64,000 bases of DNA, from contig CAVYPD010000005.1 in assembly GCA_963770275.1 (NCBI GenBank), forward strand, positions 62,001 to 126,000, in the 5' to 3' direction. The translations under genes were made by a program, and so were the position numbers. Positions 46,107-53,736 of this stretch are shown here, piece after piece. The stretch is from Roseiarcus sp963770275 (GTDB lineage Bacteria > Pseudomonadota > Alphaproteobacteria > Rhizobiales > Beijerinckiaceae). The first letter of the stretch is position 1, and every line of letters begins with the position of its first letter. Below the pieces are notes generated by a model. That model did not search any database and was not told where the DNA came from. It saw only the letters and a program-made list of their open reading frames with translations.

Positions 46107-46711
46107 CGCTCAACTCGATCATCCTCTTCGCCGCCGTCTATTTCGCCGCGGTGGCGACACCCGGTCCGGGCGTCGCAGCGCTGATCGCGCGGGTGCTCGG
46201 GCAAGGACTTAAGGGTGTGGCGCCATTCATCGCCGGCTATTTCGTCGGCGACATGATCTGGCTCACGCTGGCGGGGACAGGCCTTTCCGTCATCGCCAAG
46301 ACTTTCGCCGGAATGTTTATCGCAATCAAATTCGCCGGCGCCGCCTATCTCCTCTATCTTGCATGGCGGATGGCGACCGCGCCGGCCGTCGTTGGAGCGG
46401 CGCCGGCTGAGGCCACGCGCGGCTGGCGCGCGTTCCTCGGTTCGCTGTCGCTGACGCTCGGTAACCCGAAAGTGATGATCTTCTTCCTCTCGATCATGCC
46501 GCTCGTCGTCGACGTCAGGACGTTGACCGCGTTCGCGCTGTTCGAGCTTGCCCTTGTTTGCGGGGTCGTGATCTCCGCGACCTTGGCGCTCTATGCGCTG
46601 GCCGCCAATCGGGCGAGGGTTCTTCTCCGCTCGACCCGGGCGATGCGGTTTGTCAATCGCGCCGCCGGCGGCCTGATGGCCGGGGTCGCGGTGGCTGTCG
46701 CGACGAGGTAA
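46103..46711 (+). CDS. LysE/RhtB family transporter
   Basis: A 202-residue exporter with six helices. The family start FAAVYFAAVATPGPGVAALI and the LSLTLGNPKVMIFFLSIMP helix are diagnostic. It probably exports an amino acid or derivative by proton antiport. It lies in a tight run TerC-LysE-kinase-LysE with overlaps or gaps of a few bases. Confidence 0.88.
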   Translation: MTLNSIILFAAVYFAAVATPGPGVAALIARVLGQGLKGVAPFIAGYFVGDMIWLTLAGTGLSVIAKTFAGMFIAIKFAGAAYLLYLAWRMATAPAVVGAAPAEATRGWRAFLGSLSLTLGNPKVMIFFLSIMPLVVDVRTLTAFALFELALVCGVVISATLALYALAANRARVLLRSTRAMRFVNRAAGGLMAGVAVAVATR

Positions 46712-46714
46712 AGC

Positions 46715-47635
46715 GTGTCGGATCTCCTCGCGATTGGCGAAGCGCTGGTCGAACTCAATCAGCCGAACGACGGCGCCCCCTTCGTCCAAGGGTTCGGCGG
46801 CGACACCTCGAACGCCATGATCGCAGCGGCGCGGCTAGGCGCGGACGCGACTTATTTCACTGGCGTTGGCGCCGACCGTTTCGGTCAGGCGCTGACCGAG
46901 CTTTGGCTGAAAGAAGGCGTCGACGCGAGCCGGATCGTTGTCAACGGCGGCGCTCATACCGGGCTTTATTTCGTCACCCATAGCGCGCAGGGCCACGAGT
47001 TCTCCTATATGCGCGCAGGCTCGGCGGCGAGCCGGATCAGCGAAACCGACCTGCCAGTCGACCGAATCCGCGCGACCAAGATCCTGCACATTTCCGGGAT
47101 CAGCCAGGCGATCTCTTCGTCCGCCACCGACGCCGTGTTCGCCGCCATCGACATCGCGCGCGACGCCAAGCAGCTGGTTTCCTATGATCCGAATCTGAGG
47201 CTGAAGCTGTGGCCCTTGCGTCGCGCGCGGGCGATCATTCATGAGGCGATGCGGGCTTGCGATATTGCTCTGCCCGGGCTCGACGATGCGGAGCATCTGA
47301 CGGGCTTGAGAGATGCGGACGCCATTGCAAGTTTTTACCTCGACCTCGGCGCGCGCGTGGTCGTGGTGAAGATGGGCCGAGGCGGTGCGCTGGCCGCGAC
47401 GCCCAAAGACCGCGAGCGCATTTATTCGCATGGCGTCAAGGCGGTCGATGCGACAGGCGCGGGTGACTGCTTCGACGGCGCTTTCCTCACGGAATATGTG
47501 CGGCACGGAGATCCTTTCGCCGCAGCGCGCTTCGCCAATGTGGCGGCGGCGCTGTCGACCTTGGGCTATGGCGCAGTCGCGCCCTTGCCGAAACGCGCCG
47601 ACGTCGAAGCGGTGATGGCGGCGCGAACGCCGTGA
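46715..47635 (+). CDS. PfkB family sugar kinase (2-keto-3-deoxygluconate kinase-like)
   Basis: 306 residues from GTG 46715, three bases after the LysE stop. It has the substrate end FVQGFGGDTSNAMIAAARLG, lid segment YMRAGSAASRI, YDPNLRLKLWP, and the catalytic PfkB signature 2 VDATGAGDCFDGAFL with the base Asp. FGGDTSNAM and RAGSAAS are typical of KdgK-type kinases, which phosphorylate 2-keto-3-deoxygluconate. No aldolase is adjacent. The next LysE GTG overlaps its end. Confidence 0.87.
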   Translation: MSDLLAIGEALVELNQPNDGAPFVQGFGGDTSNAMIAAARLGADATYFTGVGADRFGQALTELWLKEGVDASRIVVNGGAHTGLYFVTHSAQGHEFSYMRAGSAASRISETDLPVDRIRATKILHISGISQAISSSATDAVFAAIDIARDAKQLVSYDPNLRLKLWPLRRARAIIHEAMRACDIALPGLDDAEHLTGLRDADAIASFYLDLGARVVVVKMGRGGALAATPKDRERIYSHGVKAVDATGAGDCFDGAFLTEYVRHGDPFAAARFANVAAALSTLGYGAVAPLPKRADVEAVMAARTP

Positions 47636-48276
47636 CGCCATTCTTTCCCAATGCCTCGTTGGCGGCAGCCTATATCGTTGCCTGTTTCTTGCTCGCCGCG
47701 ACGCCTGGGGCGGACATGGCGCTCTTTCTGTCGCGCACCCTTGCTGGCGGTCGGACGCAAGGTTTCGCCGCGCAAGCTGGCGCGAACGTGGGGCTCGTCT
47801 TCCACACCTTCGCCGCTGCGCTGGGCTTGTCGGCGCTCCTCGCGGCCTCGTCCGAGGCCTATGAGGCGGTGAAGATCGGCGGCGCGCTCTATTTGCTGTG
47901 GCTTGCCTGGCGGGCGATCCGCCATGGCTCCGTGCTCCAACCGAAAATGGACGCCTCGGCGCGAGGAGGCTTGCGCGGCGCTTTCGCGAACGGGCTCCTC
48001 ATCAACCTCACCAATCCGAAGATCGTGCTGTTCTTCGTGACCTTCCTGCCGCAGTTCATCAGCGCGAGCGATCCGCATGCGAGCATGAAGCTGTTCGTAT
48101 TGGGCTTCGGTTTCATCGCGATCACGACTCTGGTGAACGCGATCGTCGTGCTCGTCGCCGGCCACTTTGTCGCGGCGGCGAAACGCAACCCGCGCGCGCG
48201 GCGAATCTTCGACTATGGCTTTGCTGCGCTCATGGGCGCGTTCGCGGGGCGTCTTATCTGGAGCGAAACGAGATAG
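47632..48276 (+). CDS. LysE/RhtB family transporter (second copy)
   Basis: 214 residues from GTG 47632 overlapping the kinase stop (GTGA). AYIVACFLLAATPGADMALF and FANGLLINLTNPKIVLFFVT are the LysE signatures, and six helices are expected. It differs clearly from the other LysE copy at 46103, so this is not a recent duplication. Probable amino-acid-type exporter. Confidence 0.88.
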   Translation: MTPFFPNASLAAAYIVACFLLAATPGADMALFLSRTLAGGRTQGFAAQAGANVGLVFHTFAAALGLSALLAASSEAYEAVKIGGALYLLWLAWRAIRHGSVLQPKMDASARGGLRGAFANGLLINLTNPKIVLFFVTFLPQFISASDPHASMKLFVLGFGFIAITTLVNAIVVLVAGHFVAAAKRNPRARRIFDYGFAALMGAFAGRLIWSETR

Positions 48277-48287
48277 GAGCGCCGAAC

Positions 48288-48581
48288 ATGGACATCGAAG
48301 CATTCCGCGCCTCGCTTTCAGCTCCAGAGCCGCCAACCTTAAGCCCGGCCTTGCGCGCGCTTTGGCTCGACGGGCGCGGCAATTGGGACGGCGCGCACGA
48401 CGCGGCTCAGGCGGACGAGGGCGGGGCGGGAGACTGGGTGCACGCCTATCTGCATCGCAAGGAGGGCGACGCGGGCAACGCCGCCTATTGGTATCGCCGC
48501 GCCCGCAAGCCGGTTTGCCGAACCTCACTCGACGAGGAATGGGCGGCGATCGCGAGCGAGCTTTTGAAGGACCAAGGCTAG
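48288..48581 (+). CDS. Conserved small alphaproteobacterial protein
   Basis: 97 residues from ATG 48288 with TAGGAGCG upstream. MDIEAFRASLSAPEPPTLSP, LRALWLDGRGNWDGAHDAAQ and DWVHAYLHRKEGDAGNAAYW form a family I recognise in alphaproteobacteria, built of short TPR-like helices, with no known function. It follows the LysE gene by 11 bases, so it is likely in the same transcript. Confidence 0.75.
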   Translation: MDIEAFRASLSAPEPPTLSPALRALWLDGRGNWDGAHDAAQADEGGAGDWVHAYLHRKEGDAGNAAYWYRRARKPVCRTSLDEEWAAIASELLKDQG

Positions 48582-48610
48582 ACAAAAGAGTGCCGTCAGC
48601 TCGAACCGGA

Positions 48611-48713
48611 ATCGTCATTGCGAGCGAAGCGGAGCAATCCAGGGATCGTAGGGCGTCGCGCTTCATGTCCTGGATCGCCAGTCGCTTCGCTCCTCGCGAT
48701 GGCAATTCATTCC
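48611..48713. repeat. Dispersed palindromic repeat (rhizobial type)
   Basis: GTCATTGCGAGCGAAGCGGAGCAATCCAGG-type sequence at the left is answered by an imperfect inverted copy at the right (CCTGGATCGCCAGTCGCTTCGCTCCTCGCGATGG). Together they form a hairpin of about 100 bases. This is a well-known dispersed intergenic repeat of Rhizobiales. It separates the LysE transcript from the SGNH gene and may act on mRNA ends. Confidence 0.75.
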
Positions 48714-48770
48714 AACGCCGTTTGCGCTCGCAGCACTCGGTCTGCCAACTGAACTGGGGAGTTTGAGCCT

Positions 48771-49418
48771 ATGCCTGTCATCGTCGCCTTCGGCGATTCC
48801 AACACTTGGGGTTACGATCCAGCAACCGGCGGCAGATTTCCGCGCGCGCAGCGGTGGCCCAGCGTCTTGCAGCGTGAGCTCGGAGCGGATTTTGAGGTGA
48901 TCGCCGAGGGCCTCAACGGCCGCACGACGGTCCACGATGATCCGATCGAGCCCTATCGCTGCGGCGCCGACGCCCTGCCGCCCTGTCTCATGAGTCATGC
49001 GCCGGTAGACCTCGTGATCCTCGCGCTTGGCTGCAACGATCTGAAGAAGCGGTTCTCCGTTTCCGCTTTCGACATCGCGGAGGGCGCGGGGCGCCTCATC
49101 TTTCTCGCCCGCGCCTATGGGCAAAGCGCGAACGGCCGCCCGCCGAAAATCCTCTTGGTCGCGCCGCCCCCGATCGCCAAGCTCTCGGACTATGCGGAAA
49201 TGTTCGAGGGCGGTCGGGAAAAGTCGGTTCTCCTGGGTCAGCGCTATCGCGATGTCGCGGAGCGCGAAGGCGTGGCGTTCCTGGACGCTGGTCAGGTCAT
49301 TCGGTGTTCGGATCTCGACGGCATCCACTACGAGGTCGATCAGCATGAATTGCTCGGCCGAGCCGTGGCGGAGGCGATTCAAGGAGCGCTCGCCCCTCCT
49401 GTGGTTTCCATAGAATAG
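48771..49418 (+). CDS. SGNH/GDSL hydrolase, arylesterase type
   Basis: A 215-residue cytosolic esterase. Block I VIVAFGDSNTWGYDP (Ser of GDS), the Gly of block II (IAEGLNGRTTV), the Asn of block III (ILALGCNDLKKRF) and block V DLDGIHYEVDQHE (Asp and His) make up the full SGNH set. It resembles the acetyl-CoA-releasing or acyl-transferring arylesterase group, with broad esterase or perhydrolase activity. The substrate is unknown. Confidence 0.87.
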   Translation: MPVIVAFGDSNTWGYDPATGGRFPRAQRWPSVLQRELGADFEVIAEGLNGRTTVHDDPIEPYRCGADALPPCLMSHAPVDLVILALGCNDLKKRFSVSAFDIAEGAGRLIFLARAYGQSANGRPPKILLVAPPPIAKLSDYAEMFEGGREKSVLLGQRYRDVAEREGVAFLDAGQVIRCSDLDGIHYEVDQHELLGRAVAEAIQGALAPPVVSIE

Positions 49419-49528
49419 CCCGCGTCGACGATCGCCGAGCTACCGCCACTGACGAGTGGAGGCGGGTAACGCTCTCTCTGAAGACCGTTGCGCCCTCAAG
49501 CGCCTGCAGCTAATGCAGGCCGCAAACC

Positions 49529-50368
49529 TTGATCGGACATTCCCCCTTGAGCGTCGATGCGGACACTGACGCGCTTGCCGCGCGCGATCTTCTGGTCTCG
49601 GCCGCGCGCGAGGCCGGAGCGGTGGCGCTCGAATATTTCAATCCCGGCGCCCGGACCTCCGCCCATGTCGTGACGAAAGCCGGCGGATCGCCCGTCACGG
49701 ACGCCGATCTCGCCGCGGATTCGCTTCTGAAGCGCCGCTTACAGGAGGCGTTGCCCGATGCGGGCTGGCTCTCCGAGGAGACGGTCGACGATTTCGAGCG
49801 CCTTTCACGCCGCAGCCTCATCATCGTCGATCCAATCGACGGCACGCGCGCTTTCGTAATCGGCGATCCGCGCTGGGCCGTATCGGTGGCGCTCGTCGTC
49901 GGTGAGCGCCCGGTCGCGGGCGTCGTCTACGCGCCGGCGCTGGACGAGATCTATGCGGCGGCCCGAGGCCACGGCGCCACGTTCAACGCGGCGACTATCG
50001 TCCCCAACGTCGGCTGGCCGCCGCGCGCCGCCGCTGGTCCGAAGCTCATGATTGAGGCGATGGCCGCGGAGCTCGGCGCTCCGATCGAGATCGTTCCGCG
50101 TGTGCCAGCGCTCGCCTACCGAATGTGCCTGGTGGCGCGCGGCGTGATCGATTTCGCGGTCGCGGCCGAAAACTCGCATGACTGGGACATCGCCGCCGCC
50201 GATCTTCTGCTCGAGGAATCGGGCGCGCGCCTGATCGACGCCTCGGGCGAGCGCCTCCGCTACAATTCCCGCCAGGTGCGCCGTGGCGCGCTCCTTGCCG
50301 CGTCGGACCTAGGCGCGCCCCGGCTTATCAACGGCTTTCGCATCGCCACCGCCTCGCAGCCAAACTGA
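49529..50368 (+). CDS. cysQ: 3'(2'),5'-bisphosphate nucleotidase/inositol monophosphatase family
   Basis: About 279 residues from TTG 49529; TTG 49547 is an alternative, so the start is uncertain. Metal-binding residues are the Glu in WLSEETVDD, IIVDPIDGTRAFV (DPIDGT motif) and HDWDIAAADLLLEESGA. CysQ removes the 3' phosphate from PAP made in sulfate assimilation. In Rhizobiales it is the first gene of this cysQ-DUF4170-DUF374-waaA-lpxK cluster, which it begins here. Confidence 0.85.
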   Translation: MIGHSPLSVDADTDALAARDLLVSAAREAGAVALEYFNPGARTSAHVVTKAGGSPVTDADLAADSLLKRRLQEALPDAGWLSEETVDDFERLSRRSLIIVDPIDGTRAFVIGDPRWAVSVALVVGERPVAGVVYAPALDEIYAAARGHGATFNAATIVPNVGWPPRAAAGPKLMIEAMAAELGAPIEIVPRVPALAYRMCLVARGVIDFAVAAENSHDWDIAAADLLLEESGARLIDASGERLRYNSRQVRRGALLAASDLGAPRLINGFRIATASQPN

Positions 50369-50467
50369 CCGCGGCGGCTTTTCGGACGCTTGCGTTTTCG
50401 CCGCCACGAGGGCAAAGGGCCAACTGCCCTGGCCGCGCCGCTCCGCGTCTTCAAGGAAATGTGATCC

Positions 50468-50764
50468 ATGACCCCTCCCGACGCGAAGGCCCAAGACGAG
50501 GCAAAGCCGCAGCGCCTGCACCTGGTGTTCGGCGGCGAGCTGAGATCGCTCGAAAGCCATGAATTTCGCGATCCCGGGAAGCTCGATATTGTCGGAATCT
50601 TTCCCGATTACGCCAGCGCCGAGCGAGCCTGGCGCGCCAAGGCGCAAGCGACGGTCGACAGCGCGCAAACGCGCTACTACATCGCCCACCTGCATCGCCT
50701 GCTCGAGCCAGATCTCGTCTCCTCCAACCCGGACAGCCTGAGCGCCGCATGGCGAGGCGTATAG
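50468..50764 (+). CDS. DUF4170 protein
   Basis: 98 residues starting at ATG 50468 after AAGGAAA. The core RLHLVFGGELRSLESHEFRD with VGIFPDYASAERAWRAKAQ and TRYYIAHLHRLLEPD is the DUF4170 domain. It is a small alphaproteobacterial protein of unknown function, found almost always beside the lipid A genes. The N-terminal 15 residues are a variable leader. The next gene starts inside its end. Confidence 0.85.
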   Translation: MTPPDAKAQDEAKPQRLHLVFGGELRSLESHEFRDPGKLDIVGIFPDYASAERAWRAKAQATVDSAQTRYYIAHLHRLLEPDLVSSNPDSLSAAWRGV

Positions 50765-51465
50765 GCAGATCGCAATGGGCGCAGGAGGCGATCGGCTTTG
50801 GGCTTGCGACCTATTTGTCGTTCGTTCGGAGCACGAACCGGTTCACCACGGTTCCCGAGGACGTGGACGCCTATATCAAGGACGATCTGCCCCTCATCGC
50901 GGCGATGTGGCACGGCCAGCATTTGATGATGCCCTTCGCCCGGCCCGTGACAATGGATCGTCTTGCCGTGCTCATCTCACGCCACGAAGACGCGGGAGCT
51001 CAGGCGCTCGCCGCCGAACGTCTTGGCATAACGGCGGTGCGCGGTTCGGGCGGCCCGGCCGATCGTAACTATTATAAGGGCGGGGCGCCGGCGACGCGCG
51101 AACTCCTGCGCCAGCTCGAGTCGGGCTCATCGGTCGCGATGACCGCCGATGTGCCCAAGCGCGCGCGCGTGGCGGGGCGGGGAATCGTGACGCTCGCCAA
51201 ACTCTCCGGACGGCCGATCGTCCCGACCGCCGCGGTCATGAGCCGGCGCGTTCAGTTCAACAGCTGGGATCGCGCATCGCTTGGACTGCCGTTCGGGCGC
51301 GCAATCATCGTCGTCGGCGACCTCATCCGCGTTTCCCCGAACGCGGATGAAGAGGAGATGGAGGCCGCGCGGATCGCGGTCGAGCGCGGACTCGACGAGG
51401 TGCACCGGCAGGGCTACGCCATGGTCGGCGCAAGCGATCCGGGCGCCGACCTGAAACCGCGATGA
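50749..51465 (+). CDS. DUF374 lysophospholipid acyltransferase-like protein
   Basis: A 238-residue membrane-associated acyltransferase-fold protein. IAAMWHGQHLMMPFARP stands for the His-x4-Asp region of the LPLAT fold, ISRHEDAGAQALAAERLGIT gives the DUF374 signature, and VRGSGGPADRNYYKGGAPA follows. Genes of this family sit before waaA in Rhizobiales and probably modify lipid A or another envelope lipid with acyl groups. It overlaps DUF4170 by 16 bases, and waaA starts in its stop (ATGA). Confidence 0.87.
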   Translation: MARRIGRSQWAQEAIGFGLATYLSFVRSTNRFTTVPEDVDAYIKDDLPLIAAMWHGQHLMMPFARPVTMDRLAVLISRHEDAGAQALAAERLGITAVRGSGGPADRNYYKGGAPATRELLRQLESGSSVAMTADVPKRARVAGRGIVTLAKLSGRPIVPTAAVMSRRVQFNSWDRASLGLPFGRAIIVVGDLIRVSPNADEEEMEAARIAVERGLDEVHRQGYAMVGASDPGADLKPR

Positions 51466-52745
51466 CCGCGCCGCTCTCGCTTACCGGCTATCGATTGGCG
51501 TCGTTCCTGGCGACGCCGCTGGCGGGCCCGATCTTGGCGATGCGCCTTAAGCGCGGCAAGGAGGATTCGCGACGGATGGGCGAGCGGCGTGGCCTGACCG
51601 GCCTTGTCCGTCCGCCGGGTCCGCTCGTCTGGCTGCATGGCGCGAGCGTCGGCGAGGCCGGCGTGCTGCTGCCGTTCGTCGAGCGCATCACGCGCATGGG
51701 CGCGACCGCGCTCGTGACGACGACGACGGTAACCTCCGCCGCAATGCTCGCGCAACGCCTGCCGGCGGGCGCGCTGCATCAATATGCGCCGCTCGACAGT
51801 CCGGTGTTCGTGCGGCGGTTCATCAAACGCTGGCGTCCCGACGCCGCGTTGGTGGCCGAGAGCGAGCTCTGGCCCAATATGATCGTCGAACTGAAGCGTT
51901 CGAAATCGCGCCTCGCGATGATCAACGGGCGGATCAGCGAGCGGTCGTTCCGCAGATGGGGGAGGGCGCCGCGCTTCATCGCCGCGCTCTTGGGGGAGTT
52001 CGACGTCTGCCTCGCGCGCAGCGAGGAGGACGGCGATCGGCTCTCGACGCTGGGCGCACCGAACGTCCTGGTCGCCGGCGACATCAAGTTCGATGCGCCG
52101 ACGCTGCCGGCCGACCGGCGCGAGCTCGCCGAGCTCGCGGGCCTCACATCCGGACGCCAGATGTGGATCGCCGCCTCGACGCACGAGGGCGAAGAGATGA
52201 TCGCGGCGGCCGCGCACAGGCGCCTCGCCCAGGTCTTTCCCGACGCGCTGACCCTGATTGCGCCGCGCCATCCTGAAAGGGGCGAATGGATCTTGCGGCA
52301 ATTGGAGGGGGAAGGCCTCAGCTGCGCGCTGCGCTCGCGCGGCGATGCAATCGGTCCGGGGACTGCAGTTTACATCTGCGACACGATCGGCGAGCTCGGG
52401 CTTTTCTACCGCTTGGCCGGTGTGGTGTTCGTCGGCAAATCGTTCGTCGCCGGCGGCGGGCAAAATCCGATCGAGCCCGCTCGCCTCGCCTCTGCCATCC
52501 TGCATGGTCCGATGGTTGGAAATTTCGCCGACGCTTACGCGGCGCTCGATGAGGCCGGCGGCGCGCTTCCCGTCGCGCGCCCGGAGGATTTGGGGGAAAC
52601 GCTGGTCTCCCTGTTCGCCAATGCGGCGCGGCTGCGCGCCATGGCGCGCGCGGCGGGCGATACGGTCGAGCGCCGGGCCGGGGCGGTCGACCGCTCCATG
52701 GGCGCGCTGAGAGGCCTCTTGCCGTCCGCCGGGGCGGGGCGGTGA
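51462..52745 (+). CDS. waaA: 3-deoxy-D-manno-octulosonic acid transferase
   Basis: A 427-residue GT30 glycosyltransferase that attaches Kdo to lipid A precursor from CMP-Kdo. It has the N-terminal membrane anchor region, then WLHGASVGEAGVLLPFVERI with the catalytic Glu (GASVGEA), FVRRFIKRWRPDAALVAESE, the CMP-Kdo-binding IAASTHEGEEMIAAAA, LIAPRHPERGEWI and VGKSFVAGGGQNPIEPARL. All are typical of WaaA. It overlaps both neighbours by four bases. Confidence 0.93.
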   Translation: MTAPLSLTGYRLASFLATPLAGPILAMRLKRGKEDSRRMGERRGLTGLVRPPGPLVWLHGASVGEAGVLLPFVERITRMGATALVTTTTVTSAAMLAQRLPAGALHQYAPLDSPVFVRRFIKRWRPDAALVAESELWPNMIVELKRSKSRLAMINGRISERSFRRWGRAPRFIAALLGEFDVCLARSEEDGDRLSTLGAPNVLVAGDIKFDAPTLPADRRELAELAGLTSGRQMWIAASTHEGEEMIAAAAHRRLAQVFPDALTLIAPRHPERGEWILRQLEGEGLSCALRSRGDAIGPGTAVYICDTIGELGLFYRLAGVVFVGKSFVAGGGQNPIEPARLASAILHGPMVGNFADAYAALDEAGGALPVARPEDLGETLVSLFANAARLRAMARAAGDTVERRAGAVDRSMGALRGLLPSAGAGR

Positions 52746-53728
52746 AGGCCCCGCGTTTCTGGAGCAAACCAAGACCAACTTTGCTTGCCCGCTTGCTCCA
52801 GCCGACCGGCTGGGCGTACGGACGGGCGACCGGGCAGCGCATGCGCGGGCAGGGCGAGCGCGCCGACGCGCCGACCATTTGCGTCGGCAATTTCACTGTC
52901 GGCGGGGCGGGCAAGACGCCAACCGCGCTGGCGCTGGCGCGGATGCTGATCGGGGATGGCCGACGCGTCGCCTTCTTGTCGCGGGGCTATGGCGGCCCGG
53001 AGCGCGCCGAGCCGCTGCTCGTCGACGCGGACAGCCATAAGGCTGCCGAGGTCGGCGACGAGCCCCTGCTGCTCGCCAAGCTGGCGCAGTGCTGGGTCGG
53101 CGCGGACAGAGTGCGAAGCGCGAGAAGCGCGGTCGAAGCCGGCGCGGATACGCTCGTTCTCGACGACGGCCTGCAGAATCCAGGGCTCGTCAAAGACCTG
53201 TCTTTCGCGGTCGTGGATGGCGAAAGCGGCTTCGGCAACGGTCTATGCGTTCCGGCTGGTCCGCTGCGCGCCCCACTTTCGGCGCAGCTGCCGTTTGTGC
53301 GGGCGCTGATCGTGCTGGGCGGCGACGACGCGGCGGCGTCTCGAATTGCCGCTCTGGCGCCCGGCAAGCCGGTCATCCGCGCGAGCCTCGAGCCCGACGC
53401 GCTTGCCGCGGCGCCCTTGATCGGTCGCGAAGTCGTCGCCTTCGCCGGCATTGCGCGACCGGAGAAATTCTACGCCACCCTGCGCCGGGTGGGAGCCCAG
53501 ATCGTCGCCACGCACGATTTCGCCGACCATCATCCTTACACGCAGCGCGAGGTCGAGGTGCTGATCGAGCAATCGCGCGGGCGAGGCGCGCTGCTGGCGA
53601 CAACCGAGAAAGACCTGGTGCGGCTTAGCGCCCGTCAAGCCCGTTCCGTCGTGGCTCTGCCGGTCACGTTGCGCTTCGAGGAGCCGGCGTCCGTAAGGCG
53701 AATCCTGCGCCATGCTGTGGCAGGGTAG
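52742..53728 (+). CDS. lpxK: Tetraacyldisaccharide 4'-kinase
   Basis: A 328-residue kinase that phosphorylates the 4' position of the lipid A disaccharide. The P-loop is in VGNFTVGGAGKTPTALALAR, then AFLSRGYGG, VGDEPLLLA and LVLDDGLQNPGLVKDLSFAV (Walker B-like DDGLQ). ARPEKFYATLRRVGAQIVAT and LATTEKDLVRL complete the family pattern. GTG 52742 overlaps the waaA stop (GTGA). It closes the lipid A/Kdo cluster. Confidence 0.93.
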   Translation: MKAPRFWSKPRPTLLARLLQPTGWAYGRATGQRMRGQGERADAPTICVGNFTVGGAGKTPTALALARMLIGDGRRVAFLSRGYGGPERAEPLLVDADSHKAAEVGDEPLLLAKLAQCWVGADRVRSARSAVEAGADTLVLDDGLQNPGLVKDLSFAVVDGESGFGNGLCVPAGPLRAPLSAQLPFVRALIVLGGDDAAASRIAALAPGKPVIRASLEPDALAAAPLIGREVVAFAGIARPEKFYATLRRVGAQIVATHDFADHHPYTQREVEVLIEQSRGRGALLATTEKDLVRLSARQARSVVALPVTLRFEEPASVRRILRHAVAG

Positions 53729-53736
53729 GGGCCGTC